A stretch of 64,000 nt of DNA, from NCBI RefSeq assembly GCF_963666665.1, contig NZ_OY762999.1, positions 3,940,001 through 4,004,000 of the forward strand, in the 5' to 3' direction. The notes below the pieces were generated by a model, which did not search any database, was not told the origin of the DNA, and was given only the letters and a program-made list of their open reading frames with translations. This stretch comes from Maridesulfovibrio sp. (GTDB lineage Bacteria > Desulfobacterota > Desulfovibrionia > Desulfovibrionales > Desulfovibrionaceae). Shown piece by piece: positions 25,201-33,944 of this stretch (positions are counted from its first letter, which is position 1; each line of letters opens with the position of its first letter). Made by a program: the position numbers and the translations under genes.

Positions 25201-26049
25201 ATGACCAGTCAGATCAAGACTTTTTTCCTGCTCGCCGCGCTTACGGCTATCATTCTCTTTCTCGGAGGATTGATGGGGGGACGGACCGGGCTTGTCATTG
25301 CCTTTGGCCTTGCCATGTTCATGAACGTGGGCAGCTACTGGTATTCCGATAAAATCGTTCTTTCCATGTATAAAGCTCGCCAGCTTTCTCCCAACGATGC
25401 TCCTCAGGTACACGCTATGGTCGTAGAACTGGCTGCCAATGCCGGAATTCCCACCCCGCGCCTTTATGTGGTTGATCAGGATGCCCCTAACGCATTCGCC
25501 ACCGGACGCAACCCTGAAAATGCCGTTGTAGCAGTGACCAGCGGGATCATGCGTATCCTGACTCCTGAAGAATTGCGCGGTGTTATTGCCCATGAAATCG
25601 GACATATAGCGAACCGCGATATCCTGATCCAGTCCGTTGCGGCAGTTCTGGCCGGGGTGATTATGATGGTCGCCAACATGATGCAGTGGGCTGCAATTTT
25701 CGGTTTCGGCGGTGATGACGAGGAAGGCGGAACCAACCCCTTTGCTGCGATTCTTGTGGCAATCCTCGCACCTATTGCCGCTTCCCTGATTCAGATGGCA
25801 ATCTCCCGTTCCCGTGAATATCTTGCTGATTCCACCGGAGCACAGATTTCAAGTGATCCTAAGGCGCTGGCGTCCGCACTCTACAAATTGGATGCAAGTG
25901 CGCGCAACATTCCCATGGACGCCAACCCGGCAACTGAAAACATGTTCATCGTTAACCCCTTCAGTGGCGGAAACATGGCAAACTGGTTCAGCACCCACCC
26001 CTCTACTGAGGACCGCATTGCCAGACTCATGTCCATGGCTGGAAGATAA
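25201..26049 (+). CDS. htpX: Protease HtpX homologue
   Basis: 282 residues, an M48 family zinc metalloprotease of the inner membrane that removes damaged membrane proteins. The zinc motif is VIAHEIGHIANRDI (His131), with the third ligand Glu in SREYLADSTGA. Two N-terminal membrane helices (about 7-25 and 30-50) and two after the motif are visible. AGGAG precedes the ATG. It is six bases upstream of an HtrA-like protease gene, so the two form an envelope protein quality-control pair. Confidence 0.96.
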   Translation: MTSQIKTFFLLAALTAIILFLGGLMGGRTGLVIAFGLAMFMNVGSYWYSDKIVLSMYKARQLSPNDAPQVHAMVVELAANAGIPTPRLYVVDQDAPNAFATGRNPENAVVAVTSGIMRILTPEELRGVIAHEIGHIANRDILIQSVAAVLAGVIMMVANMMQWAAIFGFGGDDEEGGTNPFAAILVAILAPIAASLIQMAISRSREYLADSTGAQISSDPKALASALYKLDASARNIPMDANPATENMFIVNPFSGGNMANWFSTHPSTEDRIARLMSMAGR

Positions 26050-26054
26050 TTGAT

Positions 26055-27404
26055 ATGAACCGCGCGTTAAAAAGTCTCATACTTGCATTGCTCGCTGTAG
26101 TTATGACCCAGCCGGCCCTTGCTGCCCGGAATGATTCCCTGCGCGTGACACCTGTAGTACGGGCGGTGCAGAAGACCGCTCCGGCTGTTGTGAATATCAA
26201 TGTTACCAGTATTGTAGAGCGTGGTGTTTCTCCGTTCGGACAGATGTTCGGAGGGCAGGGGCTTGAGCTGTTCTTCGAAGGCCTCCCGACCCAGAAACGT
26301 AAGTTCCGTACTCAGTCCACCGGTTCCGGGGTGATTATTAACGGTCGCCGAGGGTTGGTGCTCACTAATGCCCATGTCCTTTCAGGCGGAAGTGATATCA
26401 AAGTCAGGATGATCAACGGCGAGGAATATCCTGCCGAGATTGTCGGTTCTGATGCGGATTTTGATATTGCAGTCCTCAAGATTAAAGGTGCGGGCAATCT
26501 GCCGCAGGTTGCCATGGGCGACTCGTCGGATATTTATATCGGTGAGACGGTCATCGCTATCGGTAACCCCTTCGGCTACACCCATACAGTGACTACCGGG
26601 GTTGTTTCAGCTCTTAAGCGCACCGTTAAGTCAAAAGAGGGTGCTTATACTGATTTCATCCAGACTGATGCCGCCATTAACCCCGGTAACAGCGGCGGAC
26701 CGCTGCTGAATATCATGGGTGACCTGATCGGTATCAATACAGCCATTCAAGCCCGTGCAGAAGGGATCGGCTTTGCCATTCCCATCAACCGGGCCAAGCG
26801 TGTGGTCAAGGAACTGCTCGAATCCGGTAAGGTCTCTCCGGTATGGCTGGGACTGAGCGGTCAAGATCTTGATCAGGGGGCAGCGAGCTATTTCGGTCTA
26901 TCTCGTGTTTATGGGATGCTGGTTACCGATGTCCATAAGGATACTCCGGCATCCTATGCGGGCTTGAAACCCGGTGATGTTATTTTGAAGATTAACGGTA
27001 TCGAGGTTGAGGATAAGGCCGGATACCTTGCCTTGCTCCGGGTTCAGACCCGCAGTGAGGATGTTGATCTTGAAGTTCTTCACGATGGCAAAGTTCGGAA
27101 TATTGTGGTCCGTCCACAATCTTTGGAGTCGCAGCAGGTCAGGTCTCAGGCATGGACACGCTGGGGAATGGTTGTGGACAATGATTCTCGCGGGCGGGGC
27201 ATGCTGGTCAGCAAGGTGCGTAAAAACAGTGCAGCAGCAAGGCTCGGCCTGCAACCCGGTGACAAGATTCACCAGATCGGCAACCATATGGTAGGCTCGC
27301 AAAAGGATTTTCTTGATTCCTTCTTGCGCTACCGTATGAACAACAAAGTCATGCTCAAGGTTCAGCGTGGGCGTAATTTCTATTACGTTAAATTGAATAG
27401 CTAG
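26055..27404 (+). CDS. HtrA/DegP-like periplasmic serine protease with two PDZ domains
   Basis: 449 residues with a cleavable signal peptide ending PALAARN. The trypsin-like domain has the triad His107 (LTNAHVL), Asp137 (DFDIAVLKI) and Ser213 (NPGNSGGPL). Two PDZ domains follow (GMLVTDVHKDTPASYAGLKPGD at about 295 and GMLVSKVRKNSAAARLGLQPGD at about 385). It degrades or refolds misfolded periplasmic proteins. It is encoded directly after htpX, and a bidirectional terminator follows. Confidence 0.94.
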   Translation: MNRALKSLILALLAVVMTQPALAARNDSLRVTPVVRAVQKTAPAVVNINVTSIVERGVSPFGQMFGGQGLELFFEGLPTQKRKFRTQSTGSGVIINGRRGLVLTNAHVLSGGSDIKVRMINGEEYPAEIVGSDADFDIAVLKIKGAGNLPQVAMGDSSDIYIGETVIAIGNPFGYTHTVTTGVVSALKRTVKSKEGAYTDFIQTDAAINPGNSGGPLLNIMGDLIGINTAIQARAEGIGFAIPINRAKRVVKELLESGKVSPVWLGLSGQDLDQGAASYFGLSRVYGMLVTDVHKDTPASYAGLKPGDVILKINGIEVEDKAGYLALLRVQTRSEDVDLEVLHDGKVRNIVVRPQSLESQQVRSQAWTRWGMVVDNDSRGRGMLVSKVRKNSAAARLGLQPGDKIHQIGNHMVGSQKDFLDSFLRYRMNNKVMLKVQRGRNFYYVKLNS

Positions 27405-27424
27405 AGCCGTTTTGAATATAAAAG

Positions 27425-27465
27425 AAAAGGCGGGCAGTCCTAAGTGGATTGTCCGCCTTTTCTTT
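27425..27465. terminator. Bidirectional terminator
   Basis: About 15-bp stem with G-U pairs: AAAGGCGGGCAGTCC (27426-27440) / GGATTGTCCGCCTTT (27446-27460), between convergent protease and thpR genes. Confidence 0.85.
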
Positions 27466-28018
27466 ACTTATACTCTTCAAGCACAGAATAAATAGGTCCG
27501 TCCGGTGTAAGCTCGCTTTTGTAGAGAGTGAAGCCGTTTATCTCTGCCTCTGGCAAATCAATGCCGTTTATCTTTTCAGCCAGTGCGACCCAGTCATCCT
27601 TGGCAATTTTTTTGACCCGTCCCAGAGTAAGGTGGGCGTGGCAGGATTTTCCCTTTTCTTCAAAGCCCAGCTTTGCCATTTGATACTCAATTGTTGCAGC
27701 GGTAGAGCAGAATCCCTTGGCGCCCTGTTCAAGTCCAATCCAGATCACATGCGGCTTTTCAAGTGCCGGAAAGAAGCCGGCTCCTGCTGTTGAAATTTTG
27801 AAGTTTACAACCGGGATTTTTTTGAGTACTCCCTGCACCTCTGCAAGTTTGTCCTCCCCTATTGGACCGAGAAATTTCAGGGTGAAGTGCATATTTTCAG
27901 GCTTAACCCATGCGATTTTTGATTTCAGCCCTTCATGCAGGCTGCAGGAAGCTTCCCTTATTATTCCTTTCCACTCCTCGGGTACGGGGTGTGCGATAAA
28001 TGTGCGTATCTTTTTCAT
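27464..28018 (-). CDS. thpR: RNA 2',3'-cyclic phosphodiesterase (2'-5' RNA ligase family)
   Basis: 184 residues. Two-histidine phosphoesterase of the LigT/ThpR family, acting on RNA with 2',3'-cyclic phosphate ends. Both catalytic motifs are present: HFTLKFLG (about 45-52) and HLTLGRV (about 126-132). The N-terminus RTFIAHPVPEEWKG is typical (R.F.A...P). It is the last gene of a minus-strand run with the porin and pncC genes, 23 bases after the porin stop. Confidence 0.9.
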   Translation of the reverse strand: MKKIRTFIAHPVPEEWKGIIREASCSLHEGLKSKIAWVKPENMHFTLKFLGPIGEDKLAEVQGVLKKIPVVNFKISTAGAGFFPALEKPHVIWIGLEQGAKGFCSTAATIEYQMAKLGFEEKGKSCHAHLTLGRVKKIAKDDWVALAEKINGIDLPEAEINGFTLYKSELTPDGPIYSVLEEYK

Positions 28019-28041
28019 ATTATCCCAACCTGTTAAGGTGT

Positions 28042-29283
28042 TTATGAACCGGGTGTGGAAAAAGTGAAGAATAATTTCAACATTCCGAACATTATATCAT
28101 CATTATTACTGTTGGCGTTGGAGTTGTTTACGTAGGTCAGGTCCGGGACAATTGAAAAATTGTCGGTCAGCTTGACTTGGTAGTAGGTCTCGTAATGGAA
28201 CTCCATGTCTTTGTTGGCAGTATGCTTGTTGCCTTGCACGCCACCTGCGGCAACACCCCAGACATCCTGCTCCCTTCCGGGGATCGGGCCTTGCCAGTGA
28301 GTACCGATCGACCATGTCCAGCTGATGTCGTTTATCGCGCCGTTACCTTTTCCCAGCCTTGCGAATATCCCGAAATCTTCGGTGATGTCCTGATCCATGT
28401 TAAAGGCGATACCCCAGTTCGTTGAATCTTCACTTCCATCAATGCGCGGCTGGTCATACGTGTTAGTCCAGCCGAAGATGCGGTAATTACCTTTCAGTTT
28501 ACCAAAGCTGGGGGAATATGTCAGCTGTCCGCCGATGAGCGGACTGTCGGCCATATCTTCAAAGTCGCCTTTGCGTTGATCGCCGGGTCTTCCTGCATAA
28601 GTTGTGGCTTGGGCCAGCATGGTGAACTTGAATTGCTCTTCCGGGTTGAAGCCGACAGCAACGATGGGTAGGTTGGTATCAATTCCGTCAAAGATCGGCT
28701 CATTGTTGAACATGGAGTTGACGAACTGGATACGTCCGTTTCCGGCAAAGCGGTTTTCATCCATGAAGGATTCAGGGTCAGTCCAGCCTAGGGATACAAA
28801 CATTTTTTTGTCTGTGAAGTGCTGGGTGTAAAGCACATCTGAAATGGATGCCTGTCCACCGGGGCTGGTCCGGGATGCCTGAGAGTTCAGTGGTGAGAGC
28901 ACCATTCCACGGCTGGAGGGATTGCTGTGTATGTCTGAAACACCGCCCTGAACCTGAAAGAAGAATTTCCCGTCTTCAATCGGTTCCCAGTGCAGTCTGA
29001 GCCGGGCTTTGAAAGCGCCGTATTCGTTGCCGTCCTGCGTCTCTCCGTCAATCTTGCTGTTTCCGTATGCCTGAATATAGCCGAGCACGTCTCCTTCAAT
29101 GGTCAGAGGCCCGGTGGCATTCTGCACTTCATTCCAGGATTGCTGGAAATCCTTAAACAACACAGACTGGCGTTCTTCCGCCTGTCCATGCAGGTTCAGG
29201 GTTTTGCGCAGGGAGTCGCGGCAGATTCCATTTGTCGCGCAGCAGAGAACAAGGAGGAGAATCAGGAACAGCGTCTTTTTCAT
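28042..29283 (-). CDS. Carbohydrate-selective porin, OprB family
   Basis: 413 residues with a signal peptide (MKKTLFLILLLVLCCATNGI). The body is a predicted outer membrane beta barrel. It has the OprB-type passages FSLG-like MFVSLGWTDPESFMDENRF, NRFAGNGRIQFVNSMF, MAQATTYAGR-like TMLAQATTYAGR, and a C-terminal region ending in aromatic strands (DIMFGMLKLFFTFSTPGS). OprB porins allow diffusion of sugars and other small solutes. It is six bases downstream of pncC on the same strand. The substrate is unknown. Confidence 0.85.
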   Translation of the reverse strand: MKKTLFLILLLVLCCATNGICRDSLRKTLNLHGQAEERQSVLFKDFQQSWNEVQNATGPLTIEGDVLGYIQAYGNSKIDGETQDGNEYGAFKARLRLHWEPIEDGKFFFQVQGGVSDIHSNPSSRGMVLSPLNSQASRTSPGGQASISDVLYTQHFTDKKMFVSLGWTDPESFMDENRFAGNGRIQFVNSMFNNEPIFDGIDTNLPIVAVGFNPEEQFKFTMLAQATTYAGRPGDQRKGDFEDMADSPLIGGQLTYSPSFGKLKGNYRIFGWTNTYDQPRIDGSEDSTNWGIAFNMDQDITEDFGIFARLGKGNGAINDISWTWSIGTHWQGPIPGREQDVWGVAAGGVQGNKHTANKDMEFHYETYYQVKLTDNFSIVPDLTYVNNSNANSNNDDIMFGMLKLFFTFSTPGS

Positions 29284-29289
29284 CGGGAA

Positions 29290-29769
29290 TTAACTCTCTT
29301 TAAGAAATTGGTGCAGCTTTTCCAGTACTGTTTGCAGGCTTTGATCTTTTACGCTCTTGCGGTCGCCGCTGAAAAGAAATTTTTCAGCATAGGTTTTCCC
29401 GTTTACATGCCAGCCCATCCAGACCGTACCCACTGGTTTATCCGGGGTTCCGCCTGTTGGCCCGGCAATGCCGGAAAGGGATATGCCCACATCGACATTA
29501 AGGGCCTTGCAGACACCTTCAGCCATGGCTCTGACCACCGGTTCGCTGACCGCTCCGTGATCTGTGATGGCCTGCTCAGGGACATGCAGCTGCGACATCT
29601 TTACTTCATTGGAGTATGCAACCACAGCGCCTGAGAACCATGTGGAACTGCCGGAGAAGTCGGTCAGGGTAGCGGCGACAAGGCCTCCGGTGCATGATTC
29701 TGCAGTGGACATGGTCCAGCCTTTTTCAACAAGAATTTTTCCGATAGATGGTACAATGTTTTCAATCAT
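29290..29769 (-). CDS. pncC: Nicotinamide-nucleotide amidase (CinA C-terminal domain)
   Basis: About 159 residues from ATG 29769; a TTG at 29796 would add nine residues and neither has a strong ribosome site. It is the stand-alone CinA C-terminal domain that deamidates nicotinamide mononucleotide in NAD recycling. Family motifs are STAESCTGGLVAATLTD, SSTWFSGAVVAYSNEVK, GAVSEPVVRAMAEG and SGIAGPTGGTPDKPVGTVW. The N-terminal MoaB-like half of long CinA is absent, as in many bacteria. Confidence 0.92.
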   Translation of the reverse strand: MIENIVPSIGKILVEKGWTMSTAESCTGGLVAATLTDFSGSSTWFSGAVVAYSNEVKMSQLHVPEQAITDHGAVSEPVVRAMAEGVCKALNVDVGISLSGIAGPTGGTPDKPVGTVWMGWHVNGKTYAEKFLFSGDRKSVKDQSLQTVLEKLHQFLKES

Positions 29770-29856
29770 GCAGGTACGGTATACCGATTCAAACAATATT
29801 TAAAGGGGCAGTTGCAGCATATTGTTTACTGCAGGGTGAAATGATACTCTCCCGCC

Positions 29857-30264
29857 ATGGCTCTCATGAATATCAGCAGTCTTATCTGGAAAAGACACCA
29901 GAATCATTGGAACTGGATTGTGATGCTCGGTTCCCTATGTGTGTTGCTTATGGCCTTGTGGACGAAATCTATTTTTCTGGGTTTAGCTTTTATTGCCGGA
30001 GTCGGGGCAGCTATGATGGAATTACCTGAGCCTACGCCGCCTTTTGCTGTGATTGATAAAGTCCTTGAGTATGAACGCAATTGGCTGGAATCCCCATGGG
30101 GCTGGAAAAAAGGTTTGCAGGGTTTCGGTATGTCCGCCAGCGTGGTATATGTGTTTTTCGCTTGCTGGTTGGAAAGTCTTATGGCTCTGCTGCTTTTGAT
30201 TGGAATTTATGCCAATATCGCTTGCGTTTATGGAAATAAGCGCATGGGAATTGATGATTTGTAG
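29857..30264 (+). CDS. Small integral membrane protein of unknown function
   Basis: 135 residues. It shows hydrophobic helices at about 19-55 (IVMLGSLCVLLMALW and FLGLAFIAGVGAAMM) and 92-123 (VVYVFFACWLESLMALLLLI). Between them is a loop with PEPTPPFAVIDKVLEYERNW, and W residues are frequent. No family is recognised. It is divergent from pncC and precedes serS by about 210 bases. Confidence 0.65.
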   Translation: MALMNISSLIWKRHQNHWNWIVMLGSLCVLLMALWTKSIFLGLAFIAGVGAAMMELPEPTPPFAVIDKVLEYERNWLESPWGWKKGLQGFGMSASVVYVFFACWLESLMALLLLIGIYANIACVYGNKRMGIDDL

Positions 30265-30474
30265 GTATTTTATGCAAATTGATGCAAGAATACCCTTTAT
30301 TAGTGTGCTTAGATTCGCTACTAGTGACCCGTTCGTCAAAATCATATACATGAATTTGACGGGAAAAAAGAATCCGATTTATTCAAAATAAATATGAATT
30401 TAGTTTGATGGATCATATCTGCATGGCAGGGCTTGAGACGAGCCTTTTTATATAGATGATATCAGGAGAATGAA

Positions 30475-31752
30475 ATGCTCGATTTGAAATTTGTACAGAA
30501 CAATCTGGATGTAGTTCGCGAAAGCCTCAAAAAAAGAGGGTCCAAACTTGATGTTAATGAATTCAGCGATCTGGATTCCCGCCGTAAGTCCCTGCTGCAG
30601 GAAGTGGAATCCCTTAAAGCCGAGCGCAACTCTACCTCCGGCGAGATTGCAAAGATAAAGAGAGAAGGGGGCGATGCTTCCGAGATCATCGCTCGCATGG
30701 GTGAAGTATCAGGCAAAATCAAGGCCCTTGATGAAGACCTTAAAGATATTGAATCCGCAGAACGTGAATGGCTCAGCTCCGTTCCTAACATGCCTGACGA
30801 GTCCGTTCCTTTCGGTAAAACCGAGGACGATAACCCGGTAATCCGTCACTGGGGCGAGAAGCCTGAGTTTGATTTCACTCCCCGTGAACACTGGGATCTG
30901 GCAGTTGAACTAGGCGGTGTTGATTTCGAACGTGCAGCCAAGCTCACCGGTGCGCGTTTTGCCGTGCTCAAGAAATGGGGTGCACGTCTGGAGCGTGCAC
31001 TGACTTCTTTCATGGTTGATGTTCAGACTATGGATCACGGTTACACCGAAGTCATTCCTCCGTACATCGTCAACCGCGATTCCCTGTTTGGTACCGGTCA
31101 GCTCCCCAAGTTTGAAGAGGACCTTTTCAAACTGGAGAACTGGGAATACTACATGATCCCCACTGCGGAAGTTCCGCTGACCAACCTGCACCGTGATGAA
31201 GTGCTCAGCGAAGAAGATCTTTCCATTGCATACTGCGCACCTACTCCCTGTTTCCGTTCCGAAGCCGGGTCTTACGGTAAGGACACCAAAGGGCTGATTC
31301 GCCAGCACCAGTTCCACAAAGTGGAGATGGTTCGTTTTGCCCATCCTGACAAAAGTTTCGAAGACCTTGAAAAGATGACCGGACACGCTGAAGAAATTCT
31401 CAAGCGTCTCGGCCTGCATTACCGGGTCATCACCCTTTGTACCGGTGACATGGGCTTTGGCTCCGTAAAGACTTACGACATCGAAGTATGGCTACCCGGA
31501 CAGGATAAATACCGTGAGATTTCTTCCTGCTCCAACTGCGGGGACTTTCAGGCCCGTCGTGCCAACATCAAGTTCCAGCCCAAGGACAGCAAGAAGAAAC
31601 AGTACGTACACACACTGAACGGCTCCGGTCTTGCTGTTGGCCGTACTTTTGTTGCTGTGGTTGAAAACTACCAGCAGAAAGACGGCTCCATCGTGATTCC
31701 TGAAGCACTGCGTCCTTACATGGGCGGTTTGGAAGTTATTACTGCTGAGTAA
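30475..31752 (+). CDS. serS: Seryl-tRNA synthetase
   Basis: 425 residues, class II aminoacyl-tRNA synthetase that charges tRNA-Ser. The same enzyme charges selenocysteine tRNA in bacteria that have one. An N-terminal coiled-coil arm (about 1-105) is followed by the catalytic core with motif 2 PCFRSEAGSYGKDTKGLIRQHQF and motif 3 LNGSGLAVGRTFVAVVENYQ. AGGAG precedes the ATG. It is monocistronic, with a terminator. Confidence 0.97.
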   Translation: MLDLKFVQNNLDVVRESLKKRGSKLDVNEFSDLDSRRKSLLQEVESLKAERNSTSGEIAKIKREGGDASEIIARMGEVSGKIKALDEDLKDIESAEREWLSSVPNMPDESVPFGKTEDDNPVIRHWGEKPEFDFTPREHWDLAVELGGVDFERAAKLTGARFAVLKKWGARLERALTSFMVDVQTMDHGYTEVIPPYIVNRDSLFGTGQLPKFEEDLFKLENWEYYMIPTAEVPLTNLHRDEVLSEEDLSIAYCAPTPCFRSEAGSYGKDTKGLIRQHQFHKVEMVRFAHPDKSFEDLEKMTGHAEEILKRLGLHYRVITLCTGDMGFGSVKTYDIEVWLPGQDKYREISSCSNCGDFQARRANIKFQPKDSKKKQYVHTLNGSGLAVGRTFVAVVENYQQKDGSIVIPEALRPYMGGLEVITAE

Positions 31753-31773
31753 TTACAGATAGATATGAAATAG

Positions 31774-31812
31774 AGAAGGGCAGTCCGGTGACGGGCTGCC
31801 CTTCTTTTGTTT
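31774..31812. terminator. Bidirectional terminator
   Basis: Ten-bp stem AGAAGGGCAG (31774-31783) / CTGCCCTTCT (31796-31805) with a T-run, between serS and the convergent chemoreceptor gene. Confidence 0.88.
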
Positions 31813-31832
31813 TTGTCTAAGTTGTTTGTGCT

Positions 31833-33635
31833 TTAAGCTTTCATGCGTTCGGTCATGCTGTTCAGGGTTTTGATCTGTTCGGAAAGGTCGCTGACTACGT
31901 TTCTGGACAGGGTCATAGCAGCAGAGGTTTCAGTGGAAATATCACTGATCCCGGTAATGGAACGGGTAATTTCGTCACTGGCGGAACTCTGCTGATCTGC
32001 GGCGGTGGCGATAGACTGCACCTGAGCGGTTGCGGCATTGACCAGTGTCACTATTTCACGCAGGGACTCGCCGGAAGCGGTTGCTAGTTCGGTAACTTCG
32101 GTGATTGTCTCAACCGATTTTACGGTGTTATCAATATTCTTGCGCGCTTCGTCCTGAATGCTTTTTACTGCATTGGAAACATCGTTGGTGGCGGCCATGG
32201 TTTTTTCAGCCAGTTTGCGCACTTCATCCGCCACAACTGCGAAGCCTCGACCTGCTTCTCCGGCCCTTGCCGCTTCGATAGCTGCGTTGAGCGCCAGCAG
32301 GTTGGTCTGATCCGCAATGTCGTTAATAACGTTGATGACTTCGCCGATACCTTCAGCCTGATTTCCAAGGGTGGTCATGTCATCCATGAGAATTTTGGCC
32401 TGCGTTGAAACTGTTTCGATACCGCCTACTGCGCGGAAAACAACTTCGGCTCCTTCTTCGGCCATGTTTCGGGCCTTGTCTACTTCCTCAGCAGCGCTGG
32501 CGGCGTTTCGGGCCACTTCCATCACCGTGGCGTTCATCTCTTCCATGGAGCTGGCGGTCTCTTCAACCCGGCTGGCCTGCTCTGCGGCTCCGGCGCTGGA
32601 TTGTTCAATCTGTACCATCAGGTTGTCGGTTGCTGTGGATACGGAATATACTACATTATCAAGCTGTACTGCGGCTTCGAGAAGTTCCGCGGCCTTGGTT
32701 TCGGCAAGTTCGTTGGCGGCTCTGGCTTCGCTGCTGGCTCGCAGGGCATCTTCTGCCTTTTGTGCGGCTTCCTGCTCCTTACGGGTAATTTCGGTTATGT
32801 TTTTTTGTAAGGATTCAGCCATTTCGGAAAGTGCTACCTGCAATTCGCCTATCTCGTCTTTACTGGTGACGGTCAGGTTGGTGTCGAATTCGCCGGATGC
32901 TATTTTGCGGGCTTCTTCCTTAATTTCAATGATGGGCTTGATGATGCCCTTGCTCATGATGATTCCTGTCGGGAGCAGGATGAGCAGGAAAAGACCGGCG
33001 GAAATTCCGCTCTGCATCAGGATGGCGGTGAAGTTAAGATCTTCCATTTCAGCCCTGATTACCGCAGCCTGGCTCTTGATGTTGTCAATGTATACTCCGG
33101 TTCCGATCCAGAAGTCGGTGCCCGGAATCATTGCTGCGTAGCCGAGCTTGGGCATGGGTTCATCGAATCCGGGTTTATCCCATGTGAAGTGTACGAAGTC
33201 TCCACCGTTGCGGGCTGCACGGGCCAGTTCCCTTACTGAATAGATGCCGTCCTTGCCCACAAGATTGTCGAGGTCCTTGCCGTGCAGTGAGGGGTTAACC
33301 GGATGGGCAACGTTAACAGTGCCTTTGTAGATGAAGTAGTAGCCGGAGGAATCATTTTCATAGAACGCGTCTTTGATCATGGTACGCATCAGCCTTAGCT
33401 GCTCCTGTTCGTCATCTAATCCTGCAACCACGCCGGAAAGTGCGGCTGCCATGGATGATACTGCTGACTTGAGCTTTTCCTTCTGGGCATTGAGCATGAT
33501 TTCCTGTGTCTTTTGGGCTTCAAGCTCGGTTAGTTCGTATGAAGAATATGCGCTGACTCCTATGGTGAGCAGCGAGGTGAAAATTGCAATGCAGAAAAGA
33601 ACGGCAAGTTTGCCGCGAATGGAAAGTTTGTTCAC
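31833..33635 (-). CDS. Methyl-accepting chemotaxis protein with periplasmic Cache domain
   Basis: 600 residues from GTG 33635, with GGGAGAGG upstream. Order: membrane helix (about 9-30), periplasmic single-Cache domain (SSGYYFIYKGTVNVAHPVNP, DFWIGTGVYIDNIK), second helix (about 205-228), HAMP, coiled coil, then the signalling domain with the hairpin tip INDIADQTNLLALNAAIEAA and GRGFAVVADEVRKLAEK. It clusters with CheA/CheW to steer motility. The Cache domain is of the type seen in the kinase at 22.8 kb. The ligand is unknown. Confidence 0.95.
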   Translation of the reverse strand: MNKLSIRGKLAVLFCIAIFTSLLTIGVSAYSSYELTELEAQKTQEIMLNAQKEKLKSAVSSMAAALSGVVAGLDDEQEQLRLMRTMIKDAFYENDSSGYYFIYKGTVNVAHPVNPSLHGKDLDNLVGKDGIYSVRELARAARNGGDFVHFTWDKPGFDEPMPKLGYAAMIPGTDFWIGTGVYIDNIKSQAAVIRAEMEDLNFTAILMQSGISAGLFLLILLPTGIIMSKGIIKPIIEIKEEARKIASGEFDTNLTVTSKDEIGELQVALSEMAESLQKNITEITRKEQEAAQKAEDALRASSEARAANELAETKAAELLEAAVQLDNVVYSVSTATDNLMVQIEQSSAGAAEQASRVEETASSMEEMNATVMEVARNAASAAEEVDKARNMAEEGAEVVFRAVGGIETVSTQAKILMDDMTTLGNQAEGIGEVINVINDIADQTNLLALNAAIEAARAGEAGRGFAVVADEVRKLAEKTMAATNDVSNAVKSIQDEARKNIDNTVKSVETITEVTELATASGESLREIVTLVNAATAQVQSIATAADQQSSASDEITRSITGISDISTETSAAMTLSRNVVSDLSEQIKTLNSMTERMKA

Positions 33636-33944
33636 TGTACCTCTCCCTAATGTGATGAGTGGGTCTTAGTCTCTTTCGATTGGAAGAATTTTTTTGGGGG
33701 GATATCGCAAAGAGAAATTAGCTTGTTAGATTTAAATAATATTGCAAAAGGTTCTCAATATCAACACATAGCTGCGAAATAATAGTATGCAGCTTAAATA
33801 AAGCTGGAGTGATCTTAACATCTGTATGACGAAAAACATCATACTTTTATATGACATAATGTTAATTAATGTATGGTTCGTGCAAAGAAAAAGGCTGCCG
33901 TAAATTACGGCAGCCTTTTTTAAAATTGTTATCGTATTGGGAAG
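33636..33944. other. Intergenic region upstream of chemoreceptor gene
   Basis: 309 bases. It contains the chemoreceptor ribosome site (33638-33655, minus strand) and a strong hairpin at 33889-33919. The middle is AT-rich without a convincing promoter; a flagellar sigma-28 site was looked for and only a poor match was seen. No ORF of note. Confidence 0.5.
33885..33921 (-). terminator. Rho-independent terminator after sigma-54 activator gene
   Basis: Fifteen-bp perfect stem AAAAGGCTGCCGTAA (33889-33903) with complement at 33905-33919; T-rich on both strands, so it can act for the minus-strand gene ending at 33945. Confidence 0.85.

Noticed and set aside
33656..33720. Sigma-28 flagellar promoter for the chemoreceptor gene
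   Set aside because: A GCGATAT element exists on the minus strand, but no TAAA element lies at the proper spacing.
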